This document shows, piece after piece, positions 36,263 to 44,880 of a stretch of DNA of 64,000 nt (the stretch's first letter is position 1; each line of letters opens with the position of its first letter). Below the pieces are notes generated by a model. That model saw only the letters and a list, made by a program, of their open reading frames with translations. It was not told the DNA's origin and searched no databases. The translations under genes were made by a program, and so were the position numbers. The stretch comes from Chelativorans sp. ZYF759 (GTDB lineage: Bacteria > Pseudomonadota > Alphaproteobacteria > Rhizobiales > Rhizobiaceae): contig NZ_WVVV01000007.1 of assembly GCF_012911015.1 (NCBI RefSeq), forward strand, positions 150,627 to 214,626, given 5' to 3'.

Positions 36263-37432
36263 ATGCAGTTCACGCCCGAACATGAGGCTATCCGCAGAAC
36301 GGTGGCGAAGTTCGTCGCGACCGAGATCAATCCGCATGTGCAGGAATGGGAGGATGCGGAAGAGTTTCCCTCGCACGACGTGCTCAAGAAAATGGGCGAT
36401 CTCGGGCTTCTGGGCGTCAAATACGATCCCGCCTATGGTGGGTTGGGGCTCGACTTCTCCTATTCGATGGTGGTCGCCGAGGAACTCGGCCTCATCGATT
36501 GCGGGGGCGTACCGATGGCGATCGGTGTCCACACGGACATGTGCACGCCGGCGCTCAACAGGTTCGGTTCTGACGACCTTAAGCGCAACTATCTCGCCCC
36601 CTCCATCGCCGGTGACGTCGTGGGCTGCCTCGGCGTGTCGGAGCCCGGCGGCGGCTCGGACGTCGCGGCGGTCAAGACCACGGCGCGTCAGCAGGGCGAC
36701 GACCTGGTGATATCCGGCACCAAGATGTGGATCACCAACGGCATGAAGGCCGACTGGTGCTGCCTGCTCGCCAACACTTCCAATGGCCCGGTGCACAAGA
36801 ACAAGTCGCTCATCGTCGTCCCGTTGGACGCAAGGGGCATCACGCGTCAGAAAATCCACAAGATCGGCATGAACTCCTCCGACACCGCGCAACTCTTCTT
36901 CGACGAGGTGCGCGTCCCGGCCACGAACATCATCGGGCAGGAAGGCATGGGCTTCACCATGCAGATGCTGCAATTCCAGGAAGAGCGGCTTTATGCGGCG
37001 GCCAGTTCGCTGAAGGCGTTCGACAGGCTTATCGACATCACCATCGATTATGCCGCGCAGCGGCAGACCTTCGGCAAGGCGGTTCTCGACAACCAGGTGG
37101 TCCATTTCCGGCTTGCGGAACTGCGCACGGAGGTGGAACTCCTGCGCGCGCTCACCTGGAGTGCGATCGAACAATATATCTCCGGCAAGGACGTGACGCG
37201 TCTGGCGTCCATGGCCAAGCTGAAGGTCGGCCGGCTGGGGCGCGAACTTTCCGACTCCTGTCTGCAGTTCTGGGGTGGCATGGGCTACACTCAGGACAAC
37301 CCCGTCGGCCGGGCCTATCGCGATACGCGGCTCTATTCCATCGGAGCGGGTCCCGACGAGATCATGCTCGGCATCATCGCCAAGCTCGAGGGCACGCTGC
37401 CGGGCACCGGCAACCGGCCGGCGTGGAGCTGA
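36263..37432 (+). CDS. Acyl-CoA dehydrogenase, citronellyl-CoA dehydrogenase-like
   Basis: A 389-residue FAD flavoenzyme. LGVSEPGGGSDVAAVKT and KMWITNG are the FAD/acyl-CoA dehydrogenase signatures, and QFQEERLYAAASSLK with FGKAVLDNQVVHFRLAELRTEVE the C-terminal helical bundle. The segment CGGVPMAIGVHTDMCTPALNRFGSD closely follows my memory of Pseudomonas AtuD, which oxidises citronellyl-CoA. It begins 15 bp after the carboxyltransferase and ends 7 bp before the biotin carboxylase. A role in branched or terpenoid acyl-CoA breakdown is inferred. Confidence 0.87.
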   Translation: MQFTPEHEAIRRTVAKFVATEINPHVQEWEDAEEFPSHDVLKKMGDLGLLGVKYDPAYGGLGLDFSYSMVVAEELGLIDCGGVPMAIGVHTDMCTPALNRFGSDDLKRNYLAPSIAGDVVGCLGVSEPGGGSDVAAVKTTARQQGDDLVISGTKMWITNGMKADWCCLLANTSNGPVHKNKSLIVVPLDARGITRQKIHKIGMNSSDTAQLFFDEVRVPATNIIGQEGMGFTMQMLQFQEERLYAAASSLKAFDRLIDITIDYAAQRQTFGKAVLDNQVVHFRLAELRTEVELLRALTWSAIEQYISGKDVTRLASMAKLKVGRLGRELSDSCLQFWGGMGYTQDNPVGRAYRDTRLYSIGAGPDEIMLGIIAKLEGTLPGTGNRPAWS

Positions 37433-37439
37433 TCCCCGC

Positions 37440-39380
37440 ATGATCCGCCGACTCCTCATCGCCAATCGCGGCGAAATCGCCTGCCGCATCGTCCGTACCG
37501 CAGGGCGCATGGGGATCGAGACGGTGGCCATCTATTCGGATGCCGATCGGGAAGCGCTTCATGTCGAGAGTGCCGACCTCGCGGTTCGCGTCGGGCCCAC
37601 GCCGGCGGCTCAGTCCTACATGAACATCTCCGCGATACTTGCTGCGGCGCGCACCAGCGGCGCGGATGCCGTACATCCTGGATACGGCTTTCTGTCGGAA
37701 AACGCAGATTTCGCGGCGGCTTGTCAGGCTGCTGGTCTCATCTGGGTGGGGCCTTCGGCGGAAGCCATAGCAGCGATGGGCGACAAGGCGGGCGCCCGTC
37801 GCCTGATGATGTCGGAGGGCGTGCCTGTCGTTCCCGGCTATGACGGGGAAGAACAGAGTGACCAGCGGCTTGTCGCAGAAGCGGAGCGCGTTGGCTTCCC
37901 GCTTCTCATCAAGGCGGTATCCGGTGGTGGCGGCCGCGGCATGCGCCGGGTGCCCGACGCCGCGGGATTCCAGACGGCGCTCGAGAGCGCGCGACGCGAG
38001 GCGCTGGCCGCCTGCGGCGATGGCAGGGTTATCCTCGAAAAGCTGATCGTGGATGCGCGCCATATCGAGGTCCAGGTGCTCGGTGACCGCTACGGCAACA
38101 TCATCCACCTTGCAGAACGCGACTGCTCCACCCAGCGGCGCCACCAGAAAGTCATCGAGGAGCAGCCATCACCATTTGTCAGTGATGACTTACGGATAAG
38201 GCTGACCGCCGCCGCGATTTCTGCCGCCAGGGCCGTGACCTATGAAGGGGCGGGCACCGTCGAATTCATCGTCGGCGAGGATGGTGGCTTTCACTTCCTC
38301 GAGATGAACACGCGGCTCCAGGTGGAACACCCGGTGACGGAGATGGTCACCGGTCTCGATCTCGTCGAATGGCAGATCCGGATCGCGCAGGGCGAGGCCT
38401 TGCCACCGCAGGAGACGGTCTGCTTCGAAGGCCATGCAATCGAGGCGCGCCTGTATGCCGAAGACCCGAACGCCGATTACGCCCCGCAAACCGGTCGTAT
38501 CAGCTATTGGCGGCCGCGGGCCGCGCTTGCGCTTGAGGGTGTCCGCGTTGACGCGGGCATTCGCGAAGGGGATGTCGTCTCGCCCTTTTACGATCCGATG
38601 GTCGCCAAGCTGATCGCTCACGGCCAGACCCGTGCACAGGCGACTGCGCGCCTTGCTGCGGCGCTCAGGGCAAGCCCGCTCCTGGGTGTGCGCAATAATG
38701 CAGGCCAGCTTCTGTCAATTCTATCGGGAGAGAGCTTTGCCGAGGGCGGCATGACGACCGGCCGGCTCGACGCCGAACCCGCATCGCTTCGTGATGCAGA
38801 CCCGATCGCCCTCGTGCTCGCGGCAATGATCCTGTGTCTGGCTCCGGGGGGCGACTGGTTTCGGAGCTCGGGACGTGCCGAGACAAGCGTGACCCTTGTC
38901 TCGCGGAGCGTTGCGGTCCCCGTGGACCTCGTCTTCGACCGTTCCCGTCTCGTGTCGGCCGCCGCGGGCGGAGCGTCGTTCCGGATCGAGGAAGCCCGGA
39001 TCGAGAACGGGCGGCTGCGATGCAAGCTGGACGGAAACGCATGCTCGGTCCTCTTTGCCCTCGACAAACGCCAGGTCTGGCTCTTCCACGGCGACGAGGT
39101 GCATGGGTTCAGCGAACCCGACCCTCTGGCACGCGCGAAGGACCAGCTCTCCGGCGGGTCTGTCGTGGCGCCGCTCGCCGGCGTCGTTTCCTCGATCGAG
39201 GCCGACATCGGTGATATGGTCGCCGCCGGTCAGACGGTGGCGACCATCGAGGCCATGAAGATGGAAACCCGGCTTGTGGCCGGCATTGCCGGAACGGTCA
39301 TGAGCGTCGAGGTGGCGGTCGGTCGACAGGTGCAGGCCGGGGACCCCATCCTCCTGATCGAAGCCGCCGGCGAGGCATGA
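37440..39380 (+). CDS. Biotin-dependent acyl-CoA carboxylase alpha subunit
   Basis: A 646-residue protein with three parts. The biotin carboxylase core occupies residues 1-445 (LIANRGEIACRIVRTA; ATP-grasp KAVSGGGGRGMR; HIEVQVLGD; EMNTRLQVEHPVTEMVTGLDLVEWQI). A linker/BT region follows, and a biotin carboxyl carrier domain at the C-terminus has the biotinylated Lys607 in EAMKMETR. It works with the carboxyltransferase subunit at 34637. ATG 37440 is 7 bp after the dehydrogenase stop, and the open frame upstream of that is not part of the protein. Confidence 0.92.
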   Translation: MIRRLLIANRGEIACRIVRTAGRMGIETVAIYSDADREALHVESADLAVRVGPTPAAQSYMNISAILAAARTSGADAVHPGYGFLSENADFAAACQAAGLIWVGPSAEAIAAMGDKAGARRLMMSEGVPVVPGYDGEEQSDQRLVAEAERVGFPLLIKAVSGGGGRGMRRVPDAAGFQTALESARREALAACGDGRVILEKLIVDARHIEVQVLGDRYGNIIHLAERDCSTQRRHQKVIEEQPSPFVSDDLRIRLTAAAISAARAVTYEGAGTVEFIVGEDGGFHFLEMNTRLQVEHPVTEMVTGLDLVEWQIRIAQGEALPPQETVCFEGHAIEARLYAEDPNADYAPQTGRISYWRPRAALALEGVRVDAGIREGDVVSPFYDPMVAKLIAHGQTRAQATARLAAALRASPLLGVRNNAGQLLSILSGESFAEGGMTTGRLDAEPASLRDADPIALVLAAMILCLAPGGDWFRSSGRAETSVTLVSRSVAVPVDLVFDRSRLVSAAAGGASFRIEEARIENGRLRCKLDGNACSVLFALDKRQVWLFHGDEVHGFSEPDPLARAKDQLSGGSVVAPLAGVVSSIEADIGDMVAAGQTVATIEAMKMETRLVAGIAGTVMSVEVAVGRQVQAGDPILLIEAAGEA

Positions 39381-39433
39381 GGTTGGGATTGCTCCGGGCA
39401 AGGACCCGCCATTCGTCTTGATGCGCCCGGAAA

Positions 39434-39458
39434 ACATTGTTATTGCGAATAACAATGT
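39434..39458. promoter_or_regulatory. Perfect palindromic operator upstream of feruloyl-CoA synthase
   Basis: Arms ACATTGTTATT (39434-39444) and AATAACAATGT (39448-39458) are exact reverse complements around GCG. The 25-bp palindrome ends 18 bp before the start codon. Its size and AT-rich arms fit a MarR-type repressor such as FerC/CouR. The MarR gene at 41385-41906 is the natural candidate. Confidence 0.75.
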
Positions 39459-39476
39459 ATCCGGGGAGGATTTTTC

Positions 39477-41342
39477 ATGCCGGTTGTGAATGTTCCGGGC
39501 ATGCGGCCCGTCAATATGGGTGAACTTGCCGTCGAGCACGAAATCAGCGCGGATGGCGTATTCCAGATTCGTTCCAGACTGCCCTTGGGCGAGTACCCGC
39601 GTTCGCTGATCGACCGCGTCGATCACTGGGCCTCCGTCGCGCCCGACCGGGTGCTGTTCGCCGACCGGGGCCAGGATGGCGAATGGCGCAAGGTGACCTA
39701 TGCCGAAGCCGCCCGCCACGCCCGTTCGATCGGCCAGTTCCTGCTCGACAAAGGGCTGAGCGCCGAGCGACCCCTGGTAATCCTGTCGGGCAATTCGCTT
39801 GAACATGCGCTGCTTGCGCTGGGGGGCATGGCCGCCGGCGTGCCTTTCTCGGCGATCTCGCCCGCTTATTCGCTGGTCTCGACGGATCACGCCAAACTGA
39901 AGCACATCTTCAAGCTGCTGACGCCCGGCATGGTGTTCGTGGCCGAAGGCATGCCGTTTTCCAAGGCGCTCGATGCGGTCATGGAAGATGGCATCGAACT
40001 CCTGATCGCGCGCGACCCGATTCCCGGCCGCAAATCTGTAACCTTCGATGCGGCGCTTGCCACCGAGGCGGGGGCGGAAGTGGAGGAAGCCAACCGCGCG
40101 GTGAACCGCGACACGGTTGCCAAATTCCTCTTCACCTCGGGCTCGACGGGCATGCCCAAGGCGGTCATCAACACGCACAGGATGGTGACCTGCAACCAGG
40201 TCATGATCGCCCATGCGCTGGCGTTCCTGCAGGATGAGCCTCCCGTCATCGTCGACTGGCTGCCCTGGAACCACACGGCCGGCGGCAACCACAATTTCGG
40301 CATCACCATCCACAATGGCGGCACGCTCTACATCGATGACGGCGCGCCCACCCCGGGGGGCATCGCCAAGACCGTACGCAATCTCGAGGAGATCGCGCCG
40401 ACGCTCTATTTCAATGTGCCGAAAGGCTTCGAGATGCTCTGCGAGCATCTGGAAAAGAACGATCGCCTGCGCGACAATTTCTTCTCGCGCCTCAACCTCC
40501 TGCAATATGCAGGCGCCGGCCTGTCGCAGCATGTGTGGGATTCGCTGGAGCGGCTGGCTCAGAAGGCCATCGGTCAGAAGATCATGATCATCACGGGCTA
40601 CGGCTCGACCGAAACCGCGCCCTTTGCGTTCACCACGACCTGGGCGGTCGACCGTCCGGGCGAGGTGGGCTTGCCTGCCCCGGGCATGGAAATGAAGCTC
40701 GTGCCGGATGCCGAGAAGCTGGAGCTGCGCCTGCGCGGTCCCAACATCACGCCCGGCTATTGGCGCCAGCCCGACAAGACGGCCGAGTGCTTCGACGAAG
40801 ACGGCTTCTACAAGATCGGCGACGCGCTCAAGCTGGTCGACGAGAGCGACGTGAACCGGGGCTTCATCTTCGATGGCCGCGTGTCGGAGGATTTCAAACT
40901 GTCGACGGGCACGTGGGTCAACATGGCCGGCGTGCGCGGCAGCCTGGTTCGCGCCTGCGCACCCTACGTCCGGGAGGCTGTCATCACGGGCCTTAACCGC
41001 AACCATATCGGCGCCATGCTCTTTCTCGACGTGGACGCGGCGCGCAAGGTCGATCCGTCGCTGGCCGACGCCGACGAGGCGACCATCGCCCGCCACCCGA
41101 AATTGCGCGAGTTCCTCCAGGAACGTCTCGATCAACTGGCAAGCCAGTCGACGGGAAGTTCCAACATGGTTGCCCGCGCGCTGGTGCTCGACACCCCGCC
41201 TTCGATCGATTTGCATGAGGTCACCGACAAGGGCTCGATCAACCAGCGGGCCGTGATGAGCGTGCGCGCCGATCTGGTGGAGGATCTCTATGCCGACACC
41301 CCGCCGGAGCACGTGATCGTCGCACGCAAGAAGAAGGCGTGA
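39477..41342 (+). CDS. fcs: Feruloyl-CoA synthase
   Basis: A 621-residue adenylate-forming CoA ligase that activates ferulate and related hydroxycinnamates with ATP and CoA, the entry step of their degradation. The P-loop is FLFTSGSTGMPKAVINTH (about residue 220), with WLPWNHTAGGNHNFGI, ITGYGSTETAP (A5) and GFYKIGDALKLVD (A7). STGSSNMVARALVLDTPPSIDLHEVTDKGSINQRAV at the C-terminus is typical of the Fcs subgroup and contains the lysine region. A GGGGAGG ribosome site precedes the start. The promoter carries the palindromic operator. Confidence 0.92.
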   Translation: MPVVNVPGMRPVNMGELAVEHEISADGVFQIRSRLPLGEYPRSLIDRVDHWASVAPDRVLFADRGQDGEWRKVTYAEAARHARSIGQFLLDKGLSAERPLVILSGNSLEHALLALGGMAAGVPFSAISPAYSLVSTDHAKLKHIFKLLTPGMVFVAEGMPFSKALDAVMEDGIELLIARDPIPGRKSVTFDAALATEAGAEVEEANRAVNRDTVAKFLFTSGSTGMPKAVINTHRMVTCNQVMIAHALAFLQDEPPVIVDWLPWNHTAGGNHNFGITIHNGGTLYIDDGAPTPGGIAKTVRNLEEIAPTLYFNVPKGFEMLCEHLEKNDRLRDNFFSRLNLLQYAGAGLSQHVWDSLERLAQKAIGQKIMIITGYGSTETAPFAFTTTWAVDRPGEVGLPAPGMEMKLVPDAEKLELRLRGPNITPGYWRQPDKTAECFDEDGFYKIGDALKLVDESDVNRGFIFDGRVSEDFKLSTGTWVNMAGVRGSLVRACAPYVREAVITGLNRNHIGAMLFLDVDAARKVDPSLADADEATIARHPKLREFLQERLDQLASQSTGSSNMVARALVLDTPPSIDLHEVTDKGSINQRAVMSVRADLVEDLYADTPPEHVIVARKKKA

Positions 41343-41364
41343 GCGGCATCGCAGCCCTGACCTG

Positions 41365-41390
41365 AAATGAGCCGGCTTGCCGGCTCATTT
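41365..41390. terminator. Bidirectional terminator between fcs and marR
   Basis: AAATGAGCCGGC and GCCGGCTCATTT form a perfect 12-bp stem with a TT loop. The right arm contains the marR stop codon at 41385-41387, so the structure can end both convergent genes. Confidence 0.75.
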
Positions 41391-41906
41391 CGTCTTCGGG
41401 GCTGCCTTCCATTCATGGATGCGCTCGAGCAGTCCGATCAGCTGCGCCTTGCCTTCCGGACCGCCCAACTGCTCGATCACGCGCCCCTCGTGCCGGTTCC
41501 AGACATCGATCATGCGGTTGACGAACTGACGGCCGTTCTCGGTGAGATGAAGTGCGTGTGAGCGCTTGTCATGCTCGGACTTGCGTCTTTCGGCGAGACC
41601 ACGCTGTTCCAGGCCGTCCATGAGCGAAACGAAATTGGCCCGCTTGATGCCGAGCTTTTCGGCGATCTCGCTCTGCTTGAGCCCGGGCTGGCGCGCCATG
41701 ATGGCCAGGACGGAGAATTCGGCTGGTCGCAGCTTCAGCTTGGCGAAACTCTCGATGAAGTCCTGGAAGACCGCCAGCTGGGCACGTCGTAGCATATAGC
41801 CGACGATTGCGCCCATCTCGGGTATTTCGTCCACCCGCACCTGGGTCGCTTCGGCAGGTTTCGAAGTTTTGGCCGCGTCACGTGTCGTCTTGGAGCGAAC
41901 GTTCAT
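41385..41906 (-). CDS. MarR family regulator of hydroxycinnamate catabolism
   Basis: A 173-residue regulator. The HTH is LKQSEIAEKLGIKRANFVSLMDGLEQRGL at about residues 75-105, followed by the wing AERRKSEHDKRSHALHLTENG. The N-terminal 40 residues are a basic extension. It resembles FerC/CouR-type MarR proteins that sense hydroxycinnamoyl-CoA thioesters. The start ATG 41906 overlaps the DUF3237 stop by ATGA, so it belongs to the TRAP-DUF3237-marR operon. The fcs operator and a related site at 43516-43540 are its likely targets. Confidence 0.88.
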   Translation of the reverse strand: MNVRSKTTRDAAKTSKPAEATQVRVDEIPEMGAIVGYMLRRAQLAVFQDFIESFAKLKLRPAEFSVLAIMARQPGLKQSEIAEKLGIKRANFVSLMDGLEQRGLAERRKSEHDKRSHALHLTENGRQFVNRMIDVWNRHEGRVIEQLGGPEGKAQLIGLLERIHEWKAAPKTK

Positions 41907-42358
41907 AAGACCTCGAAAATGGCAATCCTGACGCAGTCGGGCTCGCGGGCGCCGGTGCCTACGCAAATCGTGCGGTTCAGCCAGGCGTAGCGCGCGTCCC
42001 CCGTCTCGAAGCGAGGATGGGTGCGCATGTAATAGGATGCCGGGTTCACCTGCTCTCCCCGTGCCAGAGCCTGGATAACCTCGTCAGGTCCGTGGCGGAA
42101 GCCGAAATTGCGGATGTCGATGATGGCGCCATCATGCGTTTCCATCGCGTAGCGCGTGTCGAGTTCAGCCGAATGATCGGAAAACACGGTCTGCCAGTCG
42201 GCCCCCAGATCGAGGATTCGACCCGACAGACGCTCGCCTGTGACGGTTCCCCCGATGATGGGAATGATGCGCCTGCGGCCACGCACGGATGTACCGAGTT
42301 CGATGGGGGACGCCAGCTCCACATGCAGGTCGCAGAGATGGGCGAGCTCGATCTTCAT
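41903..42358 (-). CDS. DUF3237 domain protein
   Basis: A 151-residue beta-barrel-like protein of the DUF3237 family. HVELASPIELGTSVRGRRRIIPIIGGTVTGERLSGRILDLGADWQ and DTRYAMETHDGAIIDIRNFGFRHGP are its two hallmark blocks, with YAWLNRTICVGTGAREP at the C-terminus. The function is not established, but members recur near aromatic and hydroxycinnamate catabolism genes, as here, so a role in the pathway is possible. It lies 65 bp after the TRAP binding protein and overlaps the marR start. Confidence 0.85.
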   Translation of the reverse strand: MKIELAHLCDLHVELASPIELGTSVRGRRRIIPIIGGTVTGERLSGRILDLGADWQTVFSDHSAELDTRYAMETHDGAIIDIRNFGFRHGPDEVIQALARGEQVNPASYYMRTHPRFETGDARYAWLNRTICVGTGAREPDCVRIAIFEVL

Positions 42359-42423
42359 GAAGCTGTCTTTCCGGGCAGGGCCCAGGACACGGGCCGACGG
42401 TGATCCGTCGGCCCGTTCATCGA

Positions 42424-43443
42424 TTATTCGAACAGCGAGTTATGGCGCTGCAAGGCTTCGACATAGGACTGGTAGAGCTCGTCCGCATCGCCGCCAACGG
42501 CTTCGACATCGGCCCGCCACTGGTCGATCAGCGGCTGGGAGGCTTCGCGCCACATGGCCACTTCCTCTTCCGTGGGCGTGTAGACCTCGTGGTCCGCATT
42601 GTCGACCATCTTCTGGCGACCGGAAGCTTCGTTCTCAGCCCAGCCGGTCGAGAAGCGCTTCGACCATTCCGGCGTGCAGTGGTCCTCGATCACCTGACGG
42701 TTTTCCTCCGACAGACCGTCGATCACGTCACGGTTGAAGAGAAGCATCTGCGACGACAGGTAGAAGGGCATGTCGAGGCTGTAATTGACCGCGGAATCGA
42801 TGCCGAAGATGTAGATCGAGTTCCATGGGAAGGTGATGGCGTCCGCGATGCCGCGCGAGATGGCGTCGCGGGCCTCTGGAGCCGGAACCTGGTACGCGTT
42901 GCCGCCGAGCAGCGAGACGAAGCGGGCCATGGTGGCGTGTGCCGGCCGGATGTTCTTGCCTTCGATGTCGGCCGGAACGCGGATCGGCGAGCTCGAATGG
43001 ATCGTGCCGGGATCGTGGGGGTTGATCAGGCAGAAATAGACGTCCGACATCTCGGTCTCGGCGATCGGCTCGTACCATTCGTGGAGAGCGGCCGCGCCGT
43101 CGGTGGCGTTGTTGCCGTGGAAGGGAATCTCGGCCAGACCGTAGATGGGGAACCGGCCGGCCTGGTAGCCCGGATTGGTGTAGGTGATGTCGGCGATACC
43201 GTCGCGGGCCATGTCGTAATGGTCGGGGGCGGCGCCGAGCTGCTGGCCGGGATAGACGGTGATCTCGATGCGACCTTCGGAAGCTTTGCGAATGGATTCG
43301 ACCCAGTCGGCCATACCCATTTCATGCACCGGATGCGTGGCGGGGACCCAGTGCGACAGGCGCAACTGAACCTCCTGGGCATTCGCGGTGTAGGCAGTGG
43401 AAGCGAGCAAGGCCGCAAGGCCAAGCTTGATTGCGGATTTCAT
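42424..43443 (-). CDS. TRAP transporter periplasmic substrate-binding protein (DctP type)
   Basis: A 339-residue periplasmic binding protein. A signal peptide covers residues 1-22 (MKSAIKLGLAALLASTAYTANA). The mature DctP fold has LRLSHWVPATHPVHE, GRIEITVYPGQQLGAAPDHYDMARDGIADI and the ligand-Arg region GKNIRPAHATMARFVSLLGG. SD GGGAGGAG sits 9 nt before ATG 43443. No dctQ or dctM membrane genes are adjacent, so it must use membrane subunits encoded elsewhere. Its operon with DUF3237 and marR, divergent from a crotonase, suggests uptake of an aromatic acid. Confidence 0.88.
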   Translation of the reverse strand: MKSAIKLGLAALLASTAYTANAQEVQLRLSHWVPATHPVHEMGMADWVESIRKASEGRIEITVYPGQQLGAAPDHYDMARDGIADITYTNPGYQAGRFPIYGLAEIPFHGNNATDGAAALHEWYEPIAETEMSDVYFCLINPHDPGTIHSSSPIRVPADIEGKNIRPAHATMARFVSLLGGNAYQVPAPEARDAISRGIADAITFPWNSIYIFGIDSAVNYSLDMPFYLSSQMLLFNRDVIDGLSEENRQVIEDHCTPEWSKRFSTGWAENEASGRQKMVDNADHEVYTPTEEEVAMWREASQPLIDQWRADVEAVGGDADELYQSYVEALQRHNSLFE

Positions 43444-43515
43444 TTTGAGAACTCCTCCCTGATGCACAGCTTCCACCGAAAACTCCTCCCTGAAGCGTCG
43501 GACTTGAAGCAGCTT

Positions 43516-43540
43516 CGATTGTTATGATACGAAACAAAAT
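43516..43540. promoter_or_regulatory. Degenerate copy of the MarR palindrome in the divergent TRAP/crotonase promoter
   Basis: CGATTGTTATG, 3 nt, CGAAACAAAAT has the same 11-3-11 spacing as the fcs operator. It keeps ATTGTTAT in the left arm and AACAA plus the final T in the right. It lies between the TRAP gene start at 43443 and the crotonase start at 43598, where it could control both. Confidence 0.5.
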
Positions 43541-43597
43541 AATCAAGGGGCTGCAGAGGAAATCATAGCGGCCTCCTCTCACGAGGGCATCAGAAAA

Positions 43598-44392
43598 ATG
43601 AAGTCAGTGGCAAGCGCGCAGCCGGCGGCGGAAAACCCGCTTCTCGTCGAGGTTGCAGGCAAGGTCGCCCGCCTGACCATCAACAGGCCCGACAAGCGCA
43701 ATGCCATCAATGACACGCTTCTCGATGCGATGCGGGACTTCTTCGTGGCAATCCCCGAGCAGGTGCGCGTGGTGATCATGGACGGCGCGGGGGGGCATTA
43801 TTCTTCCGGGCTCGATCTTGCCGAACAATCCCAGCGCGAACCCGTCGAGGTGATGAAGCATTCGCGCGGCTGGCACGAATTGATGGACCGCATCCAGTTT
43901 TCGGGCGTTCCGGTCGTCTCCGTCCTCACCGGTGCCGTGATGGGCGGCGGTCTCGAGATCGCCACGGCCACCCATGTGCGCATTGCCGAACCCTCGGTCC
44001 GTTTCAAGCTGCCCGAAGGCAAGCGTGGCATTTTCGTTGGCGGTGGCGCGACGGTTCGTGTGGGCCGTATTCTTGGCCCGGACCGCATGACGGAAATGAT
44101 GCTGACGGGACGCGAATACGGTGCCGAGGAAGGCCAGGCGCTGGGTCTGTCCCATTATCTCGTGGGCGAAGGCGAGGGGCTCGACAAGGCGCGCGAGCTG
44201 GCCGCCGGCATCGCCGAGAATGCCTCGATGGTGAACTACCTGATCATCCAGTCGATTGCGCGTATCAACGACATGTCGCATGCCGACGGGCTTTACGCGG
44301 AAAGTCTCAGCGCGGCGCTGTCGCAGACCGGGCCCGATGCAAAGGAGGGCTTGATGGCCTTCCTGGAGAAGCGCAAGCCGCGCTTCCGTTGA
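43598..44392 (+). CDS. Crotonase/enoyl-CoA hydratase family protein
   Basis: A 264-residue crotonase-fold enzyme. The N-terminal VARLTINRPDKRNAIN is typical, the oxyanion block is AGGHYSSGLDLAEQ, and the second glycine region is VMGGGLEIATATHVRIAEPSVRFKLPEGKRGIFVGGGATVRVGRILG. In a hydroxycinnamate operon the expected job is hydration and cleavage or beta-oxidation of feruloyl- or coumaroyl-CoA. The sequence differs from classical Ech, so the exact reaction is open. It shares its promoter region with the divergent TRAP gene and converges on the flagellar cluster with a 2-bp gap. Confidence 0.87.
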   Translation: MKSVASAQPAAENPLLVEVAGKVARLTINRPDKRNAINDTLLDAMRDFFVAIPEQVRVVIMDGAGGHYSSGLDLAEQSQREPVEVMKHSRGWHELMDRIQFSGVPVVSVLTGAVMGGGLEIATATHVRIAEPSVRFKLPEGKRGIFVGGGATVRVGRILGPDRMTEMMLTGREYGAEEGQALGLSHYLVGEGEGLDKARELAAGIAENASMVNYLIIQSIARINDMSHADGLYAESLSAALSQTGPDAKEGLMAFLEKRKPRFR

Positions 44393-44394
44393 TC

Positions 44395-44880
44395 TCACAT
44401 TTCTGAACCGGCGAAGCCGCGCATCATGCTGTTGCGGATGTCGGCCTTGGTCAGGAAATCCATCTGCTCGACAAGGATCTCCCGAACGAGATCTTCGCCG
44501 ACGCGGCGGTTGATGCTGTCCTTGATACCGTTCCGGAAAGCGTCCAGATCGAATGTCTCCTTGCCGGAGAAGTCGATCAGCTCGTTGCCGAAGAGGTATG
44601 AATAGACCTCGTCGAAGATGATGGCTTCGGGCGGCATCACCATGCGGTGCAGCTTTTCGGCCTCGGCCGTGTAGACCAGTCGCGCCAAAAAATAGCCGTG
44701 GACTTCGTTGTTCTTGAGAACGGGCACGGAGATAACCTCGGTCTGGACATAGTCCAGACCGCCGAAATATGTGGCCTGTTGCTCCGTTTCCGGGTCAGTG
44801 CCCGCGCTCTGGTAGGCGAACAGGACCGTCCCGGTGGTGACCGCGATGATCCACAGCGCCGCGAGCGCGAACTTGATCAT
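44395..44880 (-). CDS. Flagellar cluster accessory protein, single-pass membrane
   Basis: A 161-residue protein with one N-terminal transmembrane segment (residues 4-24, FALAALWIIAVTTGTVLFAYQSA) and a periplasmic domain of about 135 residues. This topology resembles FliL, the stator-associated basal-body protein, but the similarity is too low to call it that. The gene overlaps the preceding one by 4 bp (ATGA) and is the last gene of the leftward cluster, so a basal-body or stator role is inferred from position only. Confidence 0.65.
   Translation of the reverse strand: MIKFALAALWIIAVTTGTVLFAYQSAGTDPETEQQATYFGGLDYVQTEVISVPVLKNNEVHGYFLARLVYTAEAEKLHRMVMPPEAIIFDEVYSYLFGNELIDFSGKETFDLDAFRNGIKDSINRRVGEDLVREILVEQMDFLTKADIRNSMMRGFAGSEM

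Noticed and set aside
34556..41312. Very long open frames on the minus strand opposite the carboxylase, dehydrogenase and feruloyl-CoA synthase genes (for example 34556-37531 and 38721-41312)
   Set aside because: They read as basic/histidine-rich, low-complexity sequence mirroring the real genes in a GC-rich genome. The plus-strand proteins have clear family motifs.
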